From positions 657,501-721,500 of the forward strand of contig NZ_CP022985.1 in assembly GCF_003425985.1 (NCBI RefSeq): a DNA stretch of 64,000 nucleotides, written 5' to 3'. The notes beneath the pieces are model-generated. The model was not told where the DNA came from, did no database searches, and saw nothing but the letters and a program-made list of their open reading frames with translations. Every line of letters starts with the position of its first letter. Position 1 is the stretch's first letter. Source of the DNA: Mariniflexile sp. TRM1-10. GTDB taxonomy: Bacteria; Bacteroidota; Bacteroidia; Flavobacteriales; Flavobacteriaceae. This document shows, piece after piece, positions 45,001 to 54,273 of this stretch. A program made the position numbers and the translations under genes.

Positions 45001-47495
45001 CTTTGGGATTTTACGGCATATTTATCCCATATATGTACGTTCTTCTGGTCGCATACTATAGAAAAGTCATCACTGCTTTCGGAATAATGGATGCGCACTT
45101 CGGTATCAAATAGATGTGAAGCGAAACGGGCATAGACTCCTGTGGGGATCCATCGTTCTCCTAAATTGAAATCAAGTTCCTCAAATTCAATGCGCCTTGG
45201 TCGGGCTTCCTCCAAGGCCCCAAGACTTTCCTTGGCTTGTGCATCTTCAGGATTGGCTTCGAGATAGCCATTTATTGCTTGGGCTTTCTCTACCACATTG
45301 CCAGCTATCCAACGCTCTTTTATTTCATATTCCCTTTGGAGTGGGTTATAAAAAATGCGTCCCTGTAATGCCTCTTTTAAGTCATCGGATTGTATACCAC
45401 TGATTTCTGACATATAGTCCAAATTCACATGACCGTATTTGTTGAGCGAAGCTGCCAATGCTTCATCGGGATTGTCCGTAGCCAATACGGCTATAGAAAA
45501 ACTTACCGGATGGTGGAAGATGTCTGCTTTGTGAACGACACCGCCCACCACACGTTCCAAATAAGGGATTTCATTACCGGAACTATCGGTTTTAATGAAC
45601 ATGATATTATTGGCACTGTTCAGATTGCCATATCTTTTTACAAAGGCATCGTAGTGGCTGTTGAGATTTTCACGTGCTTCTTTATGCTCTGTTTGAGTGG
45701 TTGCTTCTTTTTGATATAGATCCAGATAGGCATCCCGAAGGGCAATATAGGCTTGGGCTCTTGCTTTCTGTGAAGATGGCAACTGCAGGGGATGGAACAT
45801 GGCCTGCTGTTTATCACTAGCGAAATCTTTGAGATAGCCCACCCAATCGTGATCGATGGCAAGACAATCATTCCGATGGAAAGGCTGTATTTCTTTGGTA
45901 TAAATTGCCGGTTCTGGAATTGTGTTCGAGATAGTTTTTTCATTCTGACCGTTTGCGTTTGTTCCCGAAAACAAGTCACCAATGATATCTTCTTTGTTTT
46001 TGTTATTTGATGTACTTCCATTATTTTGTGTTTTGGAAACGGAAGACGTATCAGGTAGCTTATTCAAACCACTGAACAGATTGGTCTGATAGGCTTTATT
46101 GGTCGTTTTCTTTTGTTTGGCAGGTTGTTTCTTGGTTTTGACTGGCTCTACAGGAACATAGGCAACAGTTTCCACCTCATTCTCAAACAGGTCAAAAATG
46201 CTCAGTTGCCCTTCTTCCTTTATCGCTCTATTATTTAGTGACGGAGTAGATACTATTTCTACTTCTGGTTTATGGATTGGAGGTGCGCTTGCAGGAGATG
46301 TTGGCTTAGCTATTACAGGAACTTGTATAACAGGCTGTTCTTTCCGTTTGCCTTGGTATATGTTCCTATCCAATCTCATGGAAAAATCTTCCGAAAGCAT
46401 TTGCTTCAGGTCGTTGGTAATACCTTCCACGCCGTCTCTATGGGTGTAGATAAGCGCAGGCTGTCCGTAAGGATCGGTACCCAACACTTGATCTGTATGT
46501 ATAGTCCTTTTATTATCTCCAAACAAAGCGTTGCTTGGTGTGTTGTACTGGGTCAATTTGCTTTGACAAAATAGTTCTTCAGTTTCGGTCAAATGCTGCT
46601 TTTGTGTATTCTTTTGTAGAATGATTAAATCGCTTCCAACTTCCGTACCCGCATAGTCGGTAAAGAGATTATTGGGTAAACGAATGGCTGAAACCAAGTT
46701 GTTGTTTTGCATAAGCGCCCGACGTATGGGCTCATTCTTCGGGCTGTTCAACACGCCTTGTGATGTGATAAAAGCCAGTATGCCACCATCACGGAGCATA
46801 TCGGTTCCCTTTAGGAAAAAGTAATTGTGCAGGCTTCGGGCAGCTTGTACTTTTGCGGTGTCCTTACTTCTGGAATAGGAAAGATCAAATACGGACGTAT
46901 CGCCAAAAGGGATATTACTGGCTATCACATCGTAGTTGCCCTGCTCCTTTTCAGGGATTTCTTCAAAACCACGAATGTGAATATGGCTATCGGGATACAG
47001 CTGTTTTAATATTTTACCTGTGAGCAGCTCCTTTTCATAAGCGGTAACATTTGGGGTATCACCTGCAAAGGATTGGATAAAAGAACCGATACCGGCAGCG
47101 GGTTCAAGAAATTTATTGATGTGTACACCGTTTTTGGTTAAGGAACCAGAGATGGCATCAATGAGTAAGGGAGGTGTGTAAAATGCGGTAAGGACAGAAT
47201 TTCGCATGCTATCCACATACCTACGGTACTGTTTTTCATCTGTGGCATGTTCTTTTAAAAGTTGGTGGAGCTCTTGTGTTGGAGGAAAAAGGTCGTGTTC
47301 AGTCTTTCTCCATTGGTTGATGTCTATGGGGTTCTGTACTGGATTAAGCACAAATTTTAGACCGCCAAATCCGCTGTATTGCATCAGTTGCTGTCTTTCC
47401 CCTTGGGTTGCTTTGCGTTTCTCCTTTTCTAATTTAAAGGCAATTCGTAGGGCATTGATATTCGATTGGAGATGTTGTCGTTTACTGAAGCCCAT
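42090..47495 (-). CDS. Giant ICE DNA methylase-helicase, 1801 aa
   Basis: Start set at the ATG 47493-47495 ([13 protein letters not shown]); the longer frame opens with TTG. Residues 20-290 form an N6-adenine methylase fold: [11 protein letters not shown] (SAM binding) and IASNIPFGD, a variant of NPPF/Y. Residues 960-1560 form an SF2/SNF2-type helicase: [11 protein letters not shown] (Walker A variant), VDESHQFKN (DEAH-like), SGTTISNS, and [19 protein letters not shown] Pro/Lys-rich low-complexity linker (about 410-530) joins them. Such proteins are universal in Bacteroidota ICEs and resemble phage DarB-like antirestriction enzymes. Likely methylates or remodels the element's DNA on entry. 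It overlaps the upstream DUF1896 gene by 14 bases. Confidence 0.88.
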   Translation of the reverse strand: MGFSKRQHLQSNINALRIAFKLEKEKRKATQGERQQLMQYSGFGGLKFVLNPVQNPIDINQWRKTEHDLFPPTQELHQLLKEHATDEKQYRRYVDSMRNSVLTAFYTPPLLIDAISGSLTKNGVHINKFLEPAAGIGSFIQSFAGDTPNVTAYEKELLTGKILKQLYPDSHIHIRGFEEIPEKEQGNYDVIASNIPFGDTSVFDLSYSRSKDTAKVQAARSLHNYFFLKGTDMLRDGGILAFITSQGVLNSPKNEPIRRALMQNNNLVSAIRLPNNLFTDYAGTEVGSDLIILQKNTQKQHLTETEELFCQSKLTQYNTPSNALFGDNKRTIHTDQVLGTDPYGQPALIYTHRDGVEGITNDLKQMLSEDFSMRLDRNIYQGKRKEQPVIQVPVIAKPTSPASAPPIHKPEVEIVSTPSLNNRAIKEEGQLSIFDLFENEVETVAYVPVEPVKTKKQPAKQKKTTNKAYQTNLFSGLNKLPDTSSVSKTQNNGSTSNNKNKEDIIGDLFSGTNANGQNEKTISNTIPEPAIYTKEIQPFHRNDCLAIDHDWVGYLKDFASDKQQAMFHPLQLPSSQKARAQAYIALRDAYLDLYQKEATTQTEHKEARENLNSHYDAFVKRYGNLNSANNIMFIKTDSSGNEIPYLERVVGGVVHKADIFHHPVSFSIAVLATDNPDEALAASLNKYGHVNLDYMSEISGIQSDDLKEALQGRIFYNPLQREYEIKERWIAGNVVEKAQAINGYLEANPEDAQAKESLGALEEARPRRIEFEELDFNLGERWIPTGVYARFASHLFDTEVRIHYSESSDDFSIVCDQKNVHIWDKYAVKSQSRTFDGIALIKHALVNTTPDITKKIMIGDKEVKVRDMEAIQMANSKIDEIRTAYTEWLHAQNDEFKKRLTDQYNDTFNCFVRPQYNGSHQDFPGLNRTALGIEDLYASQKDAVWMIKLNGGAICDHEVGAGKTLIMCTAAQEMKRLGLAHKPIIMGLKSNVHEIAQTYRTAYPHAKILYPGKEDFTPKKRLRIFGDIKNNDWDCVILTHDQFGMIPQSPEMQKEILQAELDNVEENLAALESQGKEISRGMLKGVIVRKQNLEVKLKTLEYDIDNRKDDVVDFKMMGIDHLLVDESHQFKNLMFNTRHERVAGLGNMQGSQKALNLLFAIRTIQERTGKDLGATFLSGTTISNSLTELYLLFKYLRPQALEKQGISCFDAWAAIYARKTTDYEFSVANTIVQKERFRYFIKVPELAQFYSEITDYRTAKDIGIDRPDKTEVLYNIPPTPDQEAFIKNLMEFAKSGNATLLGRPPLTPREEKAKMLIATDYARKMSLDMRMVSGKYADHPDNKASHCAVKLAEYYNRFKAQKGTQFVFSDLGTYKPGEWNVYAEIKRKLVEDHGIPAHEIRFIQEAKTDKQRKELIDGMNQGKIRILFGSTSMLGTGVNAQKRAVAVHHLDTPWRPSDLAQRDGRAIRKGNEIAKFFAKNKVDVIIYAVEKSLDSYKFNLLYNKQLFIDQLKNNSLGKRTIDEGSMDEKSGMNFSEYVAILSGNTDLLDKAKLEKQIAGLESEKQAFNRSKFSSKYKLEDVSAMLESAESRLTRMSLDWENLQKRIQKRPDGTIANPVELHDLSTNANVKLIGVKLNQIADKARTGGQYEEIGNLYGFTLLVKTEMSQKEGMDIKVNRFLVQGEGNIKYTYNNGIMAKDPETAALNFLKALEKLPGYIGQEQKKITELKKDLPVLQEVVNGTWTKENKLSDLKIELAAVERKIQLSIAPDSKEQMVEEQEGSVKINDAQVQESSPVRLKTI

Positions 47496-47919
47496 TTTCT
47501 TCGATCCATAGGGCAATGGTGCCCGTCAGTTCGGTATAGCATAGGTCAAATGCTGCGGTACCAGTGAAATCATCCGTAAGCTCGTAGTTTGCAAAGACTG
47601 GTTCGCAAACTGGTAGCATCTTTAGGGCAAATGGTCGTAATGCTTCATCTGCCATTATCATATCGAACTCGTTGCAGATTACCTTGAAAACAGTATCGAA
47701 CTTGGAGAAGTGCAAGCCTTCAAAGAGGATGTAGTTGGCAATCTCATCACACTGAGGAAGCGTGTTTCCTGCCATGAATGCCCCTTCATACGCATTGGCA
47801 GCAAGTCGGGAACGGTGATGGATAAATACCTTGTCGCCAGAATGTTCGGGGAAACTAGTATTTAGGAGTTCTTTCAATCGAAGGGTGAAATACGAAAGGT
47901 TTTTTGGTGGTGTTTTCAT
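47482..47919 (-). CDS. DUF1896 protein, 145 aa
   Basis: Small soluble protein with [43 protein letters not shown] and a hydrophobic helix-rich middle ([13 protein letters not shown]). This pattern is the DUF1896 family, always found directly before the methylase-helicase in Bacteroidota ICEs. The two genes overlap by 14 bases, implying translational coupling. Probably a partner of that enzyme; molecular role unknown. Confidence 0.85.
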   Translation of the reverse strand: MKTPPKNLSYFTLRLKELLNTSFPEHSGDKVFIHHRSRLAANAYEGAFMAGNTLPQCDEIANYILFEGLHFSKFDTVFKVICNEFDMIMADEALRPFALKMLPVCEPVFANYELTDDFTGTAAFDLCYTELTGTIALWIEENGLQ

Positions 47920-48040
47920 TAAATATTGTATTTAAACCCTAAATATAGAACAGCTTTGACAGGTTTTAAAAGGGGTGGTTTTCGATGGCGTAGATTGTCC
48001 TTTTTTGACTTTAGGATGGTAATTATGCAAATTTAAAGTT

Positions 48041-48048
48041 TATTTTTG
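48041..48048 (+). promoter_or_regulatory. -7 element of the histone H1-like gene
   Basis: TATTTTTG matches TAnnTTTG and lies 32 bases before the ATG at 48081. Confidence 0.5.
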
Positions 48049-48080
48049 CACCTTTATTAATAACAATTTATAATATACAA

Positions 48081-48257
48081 ATGAAAGACCTACTCGAAAA
48101 GATTTCCTCAGAGATTGAAACATTCAAAACGGATGCAGAAATGCAACTGGAAAAAGGAAATAAAGCGGCTGGAACAAGAGCCCGTAAATCTACATTGGCA
48201 CTGGAAAAACTTTTAAAGGAGTTTAGAAAAGCCTCTTTGGAAGCTTCAAAAGGCTAA
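48081..48257 (+). CDS. Histone H1-like (Hc1-type) DNA-binding protein, 58 aa
   Basis: Encodes MKDLLEKISSEIETFKTDAE... through GNKAAGTRARKSTLALEKLLKEFRKASLEASKG. The Lys/Ala/Arg-rich GNKAAGTRARKS segment and helical frame are typical of the short histone H1-like proteins found in Bacteroidota. It probably coats or silences DNA, perhaps including the ICE. Stands alone on the plus strand between minus-strand genes, with its own promoter and a strong terminator. Confidence 0.85.
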   Translation: MKDLLEKISSEIETFKTDAEMQLEKGNKAAGTRARKSTLALEKLLKEFRKASLEASKG

Positions 48258-48261
48258 AATA

Positions 48262-48288
48262 AAACCCTCTGGAATTTCCAGAGGGTTT
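48262..48288. terminator. Bidirectional intrinsic terminator
   Basis: Twelve-base-pair stem (48262-48273 with 48277-48288, core CCCTCTGGA/TCCAGAGGG) and a three-base loop, between the convergent histone H1-like and ORF6N genes. A-rich on the left and T-rich on the right, so it works in both directions; it includes the ORF6N stop codon. Confidence 0.9.
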
Positions 48289-49174
48289 ATTGTTTGTTTA
48301 GAATTTGGAGCATCCTGCCAAGCTCCACATCCATTTTGGAAAAGGCAAACCATTTCTTCCCCAAATCCTTCAGTGAAGCTCCAATATGATAGAGTTCGGT
48401 AGTATCGATAATCAAAAAACGGTCGTGGGCATCGGAGAAAATTTCCACCTCAATTGAAGGATACTGGCTGTTGTATCGTTGCAGGTCCAATCTTAACTGG
48501 TTGGAGATGGTCTTGCTATAAATAGTCGCTGTCACGTTGTCGTTTCGTTTGCCCAATAAGGTCAGTACAGTATCATCCACATAATTATCAATCACGATTA
48601 TGGAACTTTTGGCACTGCGGATAATATCCGCAACAAAAGTATAGGCATCGAAAATCTGCCCATTGTAGAAAACACCTTTTTCACTGTGTAGTTTGCCACT
48701 TTCCAATGCCTTAAAGATGTCTTCAAATTTTTGCTCTGATTCCAATTGTTTGAGTTCTATTTTATCCAGACGGTAAAACAAGGAAGCATTGCCAATCAGC
48801 ATTTTGCGCATCTCTACAAAAGCATTCATAATTTCAATGCTCACTTTTATGGCTATATCGCTTCGTAGTACGGCAGAAAGCATCGCAATTCCGGATTCGC
48901 CGAAAACATAGGGTAAATAGCGTCTTCCCCCGTAATTCAAATTTGAGGTCACAGATTGTGACCTCAAGTTGATGGTATCATATTCATCTTGTGTCAACTG
49001 AAAACAAAAGTGCTCAGGAAACCTTTCTCTGTTACGTTTTACAGCTTGGTTGAAAACTTTGGTTGCTACCTGATAAATCCGTGCCAAATCACTATCGAGC
49101 ATCACCTGTTGTCCTCGAATGGTATAAATTTGGCTTTCAATTTCTTGACGGGTTATAATCGGATTATGCTCCAT
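48287..49174 (-). CDS. ORF6N-domain protein with PLD-like C-terminus, 295 aa
   Basis: N-terminal ORF6N DNA-binding domain (IYTIRGQQVMLDSDLARIYQVATKVFNQAVKRNRERFPEHFCFQLT, then GGRRYLPYVFGESGIAMLSAVL). C-terminal half has SSIIVIDNYVDDTVLTLLGKR and HDRFLIIDTTELYHIGASLKDLGKKWFAF, a single phospholipase-D-like unit with a degenerate HxK motif (HDR). The first part is common as an antirepressor-type domain in phages and ICEs. Whether the PLD-like half is catalytic is doubtful because the Lys of HxK is not seen. Start codon overlaps the topB stop by one base. Confidence 0.82.
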   Translation of the reverse strand: MEHNPIITRQEIESQIYTIRGQQVMLDSDLARIYQVATKVFNQAVKRNRERFPEHFCFQLTQDEYDTINLRSQSVTSNLNYGGRRYLPYVFGESGIAMLSAVLRSDIAIKVSIEIMNAFVEMRKMLIGNASLFYRLDKIELKQLESEQKFEDIFKALESGKLHSEKGVFYNGQIFDAYTFVADIIRSAKSSIIVIDNYVDDTVLTLLGKRNDNVTATIYSKTISNQLRLDLQRYNSQYPSIEVEIFSDAHDRFLIIDTTELYHIGASLKDLGKKWFAFSKMDVELGRMLQILNKQ

Positions 49175-51258
49175 TATTTTTTATAGCTTTTGTTTTTTTC
49201 AAATTCAAAGGAGCTTTCGGCTTTCTCATTCAGTACGATGTAGGCATTGAATTTCTTTCCAGCCTTGCTTTTCATTCCTTTGATAAGAGCCGTTTTACCT
49301 GTATTGATTAGGCTTTCAATATCTATTATGCTAATCTGAACACCACACACATTGCGGAACTGTAGCCAACTGCATGTCTCATCAGGGCATTTGACGATTT
49401 TATCCCTAATAATGAGCTGTTGCGCTTTGCATTTAGGACAGACAAGCTTGGGTAGATTCATCTGTGCTATGGAAGTTTGCAACAGCTCATGGGTAATGGA
49501 TGTTGCATAGGTTTCCATTTCTTTTTGAAAAGCCCCAACATCAGCCTCATTATTTTCAATTTTCTGTAAAGCAAGTTCCCACTGGGCACTCATGGCTACA
49601 TCTGCAATTTTTTTGTCCTTAACCAATTCATACACCTGCAAGCCTTTACCAGTAGGAATCAGTGATTTCTTTTCCCTTTGGATATAATTGCGACTGAACA
49701 AGGTTTCTATGATAGCGGCTCTTGTAGCGGGTGTACCGATACCAAGGTTTTGTAATGCCTTACGCTCCTGCTCGTTCTCAATCTCCCCTCCTGCGCTTTC
49801 CATAGCTGATAAAAGTCCTGCTTCGGTATAGAGAGCGGGCGGTCTGGTTTTCTTTTCTAAAACGGTAGCTTCTTTTATTTTAAGTGCGTCTTCTTTTTTT
49901 AGTTCGGGCAATTCTTGCAGGGGTTCAGTATCCTCGAAGAAACTACCTTTAATAGCTCTCCAACCAGGTTCCAATACTTTGCAACCTTTCAAGGCAAAAT
50001 CATAGTGCAATACCTGTAGGGTAACGTCGGTTACCTCTTTGGTACAGACCCCAGAAACCGCTTCGAGCAGTCGAAGGGCAATCATATCGTAAAGCGCATT
50101 TTCCTTTGCCGATAATGCCGAAGGGATTTTGCCCGTAATCAACAGACCATGATGGTCGGTTACCCGAAGGTCGTTCACGATACGTTTATTGAACCGTCCA
50201 AATTTTATTTTGCTGACAGCCTCCTTACAGGAATCTTTGTCCTGCAAAGCCCTGATAAGATGTGGTATTTCAGGCCATACATCCTCTGGTATGTATTTAC
50301 TTCCGGTTCTAGGATAGGTGATGAATTTCTTTTCATAAAGGCTTTGGGCAAGACTTAGGGTTTGCTCGGCAGAAAAGTTTAGTTTCTTGTTTGCCTCTTT
50401 TTGAAGTCCCGTTAAATCAAATAGCAAAGGTGGTTGTTGGGTAATGGTTTTACTTTCTGCGGATATAACCGTAGCTGTGTTCCCATTTCTTTGTATGGAC
50501 TTAAGAATATCTGTTACCTCATTTTTAGTATCCCATTTCGAAATGGAAAGGCTTTTAAAATCAGTGAACCCTTTGGTATGCGTGAGCTCTAATTGCCAGT
50601 ATTTCTGTATCGCGAACTTTTTGTTTTCCTGATAACGCCTGCATATTAAAGCGAGTGTTGGTGTCTGTACTCTTCCCAGTGAATAAACACCGTTACCTGC
50701 TGCAATACTGAGTGCCTGTGATGCATTGATGCCAACTAACCAGTCCGCACGGCTTCTGCCTTGTGCGGACCTGTATAGACCATCAAAATCATGTCCGGGT
50801 TTCAGATTGTCAAATCCCTGTCTTATGGCTTTTTCCGTAAGGGAGCTGATCCAAAGGCGCTCAAAGGGTTTGTTGCATTTGAGGTACTCATAGATGTAAC
50901 GGAATATGAGTTCTCCTTCACGTCCAGCATCGGTAGCGACAATAATCCCATCGCATCTGGTAAGGACGTGCTCAATGACTTTCAGTTGCTTTAAGGCACC
51001 TTTATCTGCTGTATAGCCTTTGTCCTTTTTTACTTTCCGTACCTTTAGTAAAAAGGGATTGGGTAGTATGGGTAGAACTTCTTTCTGAAATCCAGATATA
51101 CCATAATCCTCTGGCATGCCCAATTGGATTAAATGGCCAAATGCCCAAGTTACTAAATAGCCACCGCCCATCAGGTAGCCTTCTCTTTTTTCTGTAGCTC
51201 CCAATAGGAAAGCTATTTCACGTGCCACACTTGGCTTTTCTGCAATGACGGCTTTCAT
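49174..51258 (-). CDS. topB: DNA topoisomerase III, ICE type, 694 aa
   Basis: Type IA topoisomerase that removes negative supercoils and decatenates. TOPRIM domain at the N-terminus (MKAVIAEKPSVAREIA; Asp/Glu in IIVATDAGREGELIF), active-site tyrosine about residue 315 in FITYPRTGSKYIP, then PTLALICRRYQE and the C-terminal zinc-ribbon CPKCKAQQLIIRDKIVKCPDETCSW. Such TopB proteins are conserved in CTnDOT-like elements near the methylase-helicase. Probably supports DNA processing during transfer or re-establishment. Confidence 0.95.
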   Translation of the reverse strand: MKAVIAEKPSVAREIAFLLGATEKREGYLMGGGYLVTWAFGHLIQLGMPEDYGISGFQKEVLPILPNPFLLKVRKVKKDKGYTADKGALKQLKVIEHVLTRCDGIIVATDAGREGELIFRYIYEYLKCNKPFERLWISSLTEKAIRQGFDNLKPGHDFDGLYRSAQGRSRADWLVGINASQALSIAAGNGVYSLGRVQTPTLALICRRYQENKKFAIQKYWQLELTHTKGFTDFKSLSISKWDTKNEVTDILKSIQRNGNTATVISAESKTITQQPPLLFDLTGLQKEANKKLNFSAEQTLSLAQSLYEKKFITYPRTGSKYIPEDVWPEIPHLIRALQDKDSCKEAVSKIKFGRFNKRIVNDLRVTDHHGLLITGKIPSALSAKENALYDMIALRLLEAVSGVCTKEVTDVTLQVLHYDFALKGCKVLEPGWRAIKGSFFEDTEPLQELPELKKEDALKIKEATVLEKKTRPPALYTEAGLLSAMESAGGEIENEQERKALQNLGIGTPATRAAIIETLFSRNYIQREKKSLIPTGKGLQVYELVKDKKIADVAMSAQWELALQKIENNEADVGAFQKEMETYATSITHELLQTSIAQMNLPKLVCPKCKAQQLIIRDKIVKCPDETCSWLQFRNVCGVQISIIDIESLINTGKTALIKGMKSKAGKKFNAYIVLNEKAESSFEFEKNKSYKK

Positions 51259-51278
51259 CTCTTAACGTATTTGGATAT

Positions 51279-52730
51279 TTATACTTTTCTTCCTTTGGAT
51301 TTAGCAGGTACTTTGGGCTTTTCCTGTTCTTGTTGCTGTTTCTTGCTATCGGGATTTTTTTGCCCCGATTTCAAAGGTTCTTTGGTGTGCTTGGTCGCTT
51401 CATTGGTTTTGCCTTCTGAATTGACCGCTGTTTGTGTTTTATGAGCCTCGGTGGGCTTCGCTTGTTCCTTCAGCTTATTGGGGTGCTGGAAAGTGAAGTC
51501 TGCTTTATTGGTTTCCTTATTAAGGGTGATATAGCCTTGGTATTTTTCTCCTTTCTTGTCTATTAAGTTATCCAAGTATATGGTCTGACCGTCTTTGAAT
51601 TTTTGGTATTGGGCATCGTCTAGTTCTTTCCCCCTGAAAACCTTGGGCACTTCATTGGATTGGTTTTGTTGGTTGTTCTGGCCGTTGCTTTGCGATTGCT
51701 GATTGGAGTTGCTTCTGTCAAAAAGAAATTCCACATAACGCTTGTCGGCATTGAACTGAACGGAGGCGTTGAATGGATCTCCCTTTTTGGAAGTCATGCC
51801 TTCGATGTAAAGTGGTTTGCCTTCCATTAAGGTTTGCTTTTGCTGCTCGTCCAATTTTACATCTTTGATATGTTCGGGGATTTTTATATATTCTGTTCTG
51901 AGGGCTACCAGCTCATTGGTGAGCCTGTCCACACTGATAATGGATGGGATGGTTTCGCCTGTCTTGGGATTGGTCAGATTGACCACCCGTCCCATATTTC
52001 CTGTTTGGAGCAGATTGTCCTTATCTTCCTTGCTAAATTCATGTCCGAAGAAAGGAAAGTTCAAATTGGGTGTTCTTCGGATGCCATGGATGGCCACTAC
52101 AACCTGTCCCTCATCATTGGCTTGCAGGGATAGTCTAGCATCCATACGGGTTATGGCTCTACCTAGATTAAGACTTACTGGCACAAGTTCGTTGGTTTTG
52201 TACCCTCTAAGTAACGGGTCAAGCAGGTTCATCTTTTCAAGTTTTTCTTTACTTAATCCCAGATTTTTCATGGTCTCCCAATCTATTTGTTCTGGCTGGT
52301 AGCGGTACTCGCTTGTTTCGGGTGTTGTTTGCGTTGTTTCCATATTATTTTTATTTACTTGTTTTTGTTCAGCTTTTAACTCAGCTTTTTTAAAAAATTC
52401 TTTGTTCTCTGGCGTTGGATTATCTATCCGTCTTTGCAATTCTTCCGCTATTTCAACGGCGAAGTTTGCGGGTCCATTGAAAAATGAGAATTTGGTAGGG
52501 TTTTTTAGTTGACTTACGAAGTTGGTAAAGAAGTTGGAGAGGAAATCGCCATGCTTGTCCACGCGCATAAACTGGTTCTGGTTCTTTTTAGTGGCATCCA
52601 CGGTTTCCAGCTTGCCGTTTTCATCGATGCCCTTTACTGCCTGGATTTTCTTTTTCTCCTTATCCAGTACCAACAAGATCTCCGATAATTGTTCAGGAGC
52701 TTCTTGCTTTTCTACATTTTGATCGCTCAT
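51279..52730 (-). CDS. DUF4099/DUF3945 ICE protein, 483 aa
   Basis: Residues 140-225 (DWETMKNLGLSKEKLEKMNLLDPLLRGYKTNELVPVSLNLG) match the DUF4099 pattern. Two repeats of a DUF3945-like unit follow: LMEGKPLYIEGMTSKKGDPFNASVQFNADKRYVEFLFD near 310 and FKDGQTIYLDNLIDKKGEKYQGYITLNKETNKADFTF near 390. The first 130 residues and the last 60 are low-complexity, Gln/Lys-rich. Found next to topB in most Bacteroidota ICEs; function unknown, with a likely role in DNA binding during transfer. Confidence 0.85.
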   Translation of the reverse strand: MSDQNVEKQEAPEQLSEILLVLDKEKKKIQAVKGIDENGKLETVDATKKNQNQFMRVDKHGDFLSNFFTNFVSQLKNPTKFSFFNGPANFAVEIAEELQRRIDNPTPENKEFFKKAELKAEQKQVNKNNMETTQTTPETSEYRYQPEQIDWETMKNLGLSKEKLEKMNLLDPLLRGYKTNELVPVSLNLGRAITRMDARLSLQANDEGQVVVAIHGIRRTPNLNFPFFGHEFSKEDKDNLLQTGNMGRVVNLTNPKTGETIPSIISVDRLTNELVALRTEYIKIPEHIKDVKLDEQQKQTLMEGKPLYIEGMTSKKGDPFNASVQFNADKRYVEFLFDRSNSNQQSQSNGQNNQQNQSNEVPKVFRGKELDDAQYQKFKDGQTIYLDNLIDKKGEKYQGYITLNKETNKADFTFQHPNKLKEQAKPTEAHKTQTAVNSEGKTNEATKHTKEPLKSGQKNPDSKKQQQEQEKPKVPAKSKGRKV

Positions 52731-52813
52731 AATCTGATATTTTAAAATTCAATTCCCAAAGTAAATAAAGCATTCACCTTCTTCCCTTAGTTGGCTCTAG
52801 TTGGCAACATGTG

Positions 52814-53122
52814 TCATTTCTTGGCTTTCGATTTGGATATGGGCGTAGTGAAACACTCCCGTAGGAACTGATGTATATCTGATAATTTGTAGTATAGTTT
52901 TCCGCTTATGGTATAGTAGGGTAATTTCCCAGAAGACCGGTATCGCTGAAGGGAACGGGGACTGATTTTTAGCATTTGAAGCAGGTCTTGGTTGTCCAAA
53001 AGTTCCTCACCGTCAATACTAGCGTGGTGTTTTCTAGCACCGTTGATATCTTCGCTAAGGATGTCCAGGCGGTTCATGATGCGCTCCATCCATGCTGTAA
53101 ATTCCATTTTATCGATATTCAT
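52814..53122 (-). CDS. Excisionase-like helix-turn-helix protein, 102 aa
   Basis: Start taken at 53120-53122 (MNIDKMEFTAWMERIMNRL); an ATG at 53194 would add 24 residues that look non-coding. C-terminal half is a MerR/excisionase-type winged helix (LLDNQDLLQMLKISPRSLQRYRSSGKLPYYTISGKLYYKLSDIHQFLREC). Such proteins regulate excision and transfer genes. Followed by the DUF3945 gene after 80 bases. Confidence 0.8.
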   Translation of the reverse strand: MNIDKMEFTAWMERIMNRLDILSEDINGARKHHASIDGEELLDNQDLLQMLKISPRSLQRYRSSGKLPYYTISGKLYYKLSDIHQFLRECFTTPISKSKAKK

Positions 53123-53319
53123 ACTTAAGCCTTTTAATGTTGTCTGTACAAAATTGAAGCCTTTGACGCTGATTGTCTGCCAAGCCTTGCCCATTGAAAA
53201 AGCGATTTCTTGAAATTTTTACAATCGAAATAATATGTTGAAATACAGGGGTTTTATTTTTGTTGAAGCAAATAAAATGAAATGGAATGGGCGTTTTGCC
53301 AATGGGTAGTTATGGGCAT

Positions 53320-53346
53320 AAAAAAGGCAGTGAAGGGAAACACTGC
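53320..53346 (-). terminator. Intrinsic terminator after rteC-like gene
   Basis: Stem GCAGTG/CACTGC (53327-53332, 53341-53346) with an eight-base loop. On the minus strand it is followed by T6, 27 bases after the rteC-like stop. Confidence 0.8.
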
Positions 53347-53373
53347 TCTGATTTGAAGATATGAAACGAAGGA

Positions 53374-54225
53374 CTACAATCCTTTGTTCATATATTCTTC
53401 CAATGAAGATTTAAGTTCGTCTAAAAATGCGGTTTTTGAACCGGCACGGTCCTTCATACGGTGAAAGGCATGGTGGATATCGCCCAAAGGGGTGCGAAAT
53501 AGGATCTGAAAGACCAGACTAATCTTTCTAATACCTATTTTTCCATGCGAGATGGCACCAGATACATATAGGGCATAAATGAGCTCAATTAGGGCATTCT
53601 TTGAATCTGTCCAGAAAACATCCTTTGCGGTTGCTGGGGTTTCTGGGGAAAATGGCCCTTGTATCTCATCAGGCGTAATGCGTGAAAGAAGATAGGTATA
53701 GAGCAGTTCATTGGCAATGATATGGGACACTTTATAATCGTAATAGGTAGAGAATTGGGAATCTATTTCAAAAACAAAACTGTTTAATCCTATAGGAAGG
53801 TTTAGTTTTCCCAATCGAAAGAACTCATGGTCACGGTCTGTTCTCCCGGTTTTATAATACCGATAAAAATCAGAATTACGGATGTAATCCTTATATTCTT
53901 GTTTTAATAGTTGCAGCTCATTTGAGAAATAATCATGGTACATTTTTCCATTGTTTACCGGACAGCCACTTTCGATTCGATATACTTTATTGTAATAAAT
54001 TAGTTTACCTAATACTTGAGGCTTGATTTTCCTAAAAAAATCGATCTCATCATTGGGTGTGTTAAAACCGGAAGCCTGGACCTTTTTTTTCAAATCTGAT
54101 AATAACTCCCGTAAAAAAATAGTCATTTGATAGCACTCTTCAATAATGGATGCTGCTTTTAAACTTAGTGCTTCTTCATGTTTGCTAATACTCAAAAGAG
54201 TATTTTTATAAATAGAATGCGTCAT
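53374..54225 (-). CDS. rteC: RteC-family transfer regulator, 283 aa
   Basis: Mostly helical protein with LLSDLKKKVQASGFNTPNDEIDFFRKIKPQVLGKLIYYNKVYRIESGCP and YKDYIRNSDFYRYYKTGRTDRDHEFFRLG, the RteC signature. In CTnDOT RteC activates the excision genes and so triggers transfer. Here it ends with its own terminator and probably controls this element's excision. No RteA/RteB two-component pair is visible. Located 48 bases after an AraC-type gene. Confidence 0.88.
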   Translation of the reverse strand: MTHSIYKNTLLSISKHEEALSLKAASIIEECYQMTIFLRELLSDLKKKVQASGFNTPNDEIDFFRKIKPQVLGKLIYYNKVYRIESGCPVNNGKMYHDYFSNELQLLKQEYKDYIRNSDFYRYYKTGRTDRDHEFFRLGKLNLPIGLNSFVFEIDSQFSTYYDYKVSHIIANELLYTYLLSRITPDEIQGPFSPETPATAKDVFWTDSKNALIELIYALYVSGAISHGKIGIRKISLVFQILFRTPLGDIHHAFHRMKDRAGSKTAFLDELKSSLEEYMNKGL

Positions 54226-54273
54226 ATGGTAATGTTTTTAAGTAAAACGGCAATCTCCATAGCGCTCCTGGTC

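Noticed and set aside
53123..53194. Longer start for the excisionase-like protein
   Set aside because: The extra 24 residues look non-coding, and the shorter start gives the usual family beginning; the longer form cannot be fully excluded.
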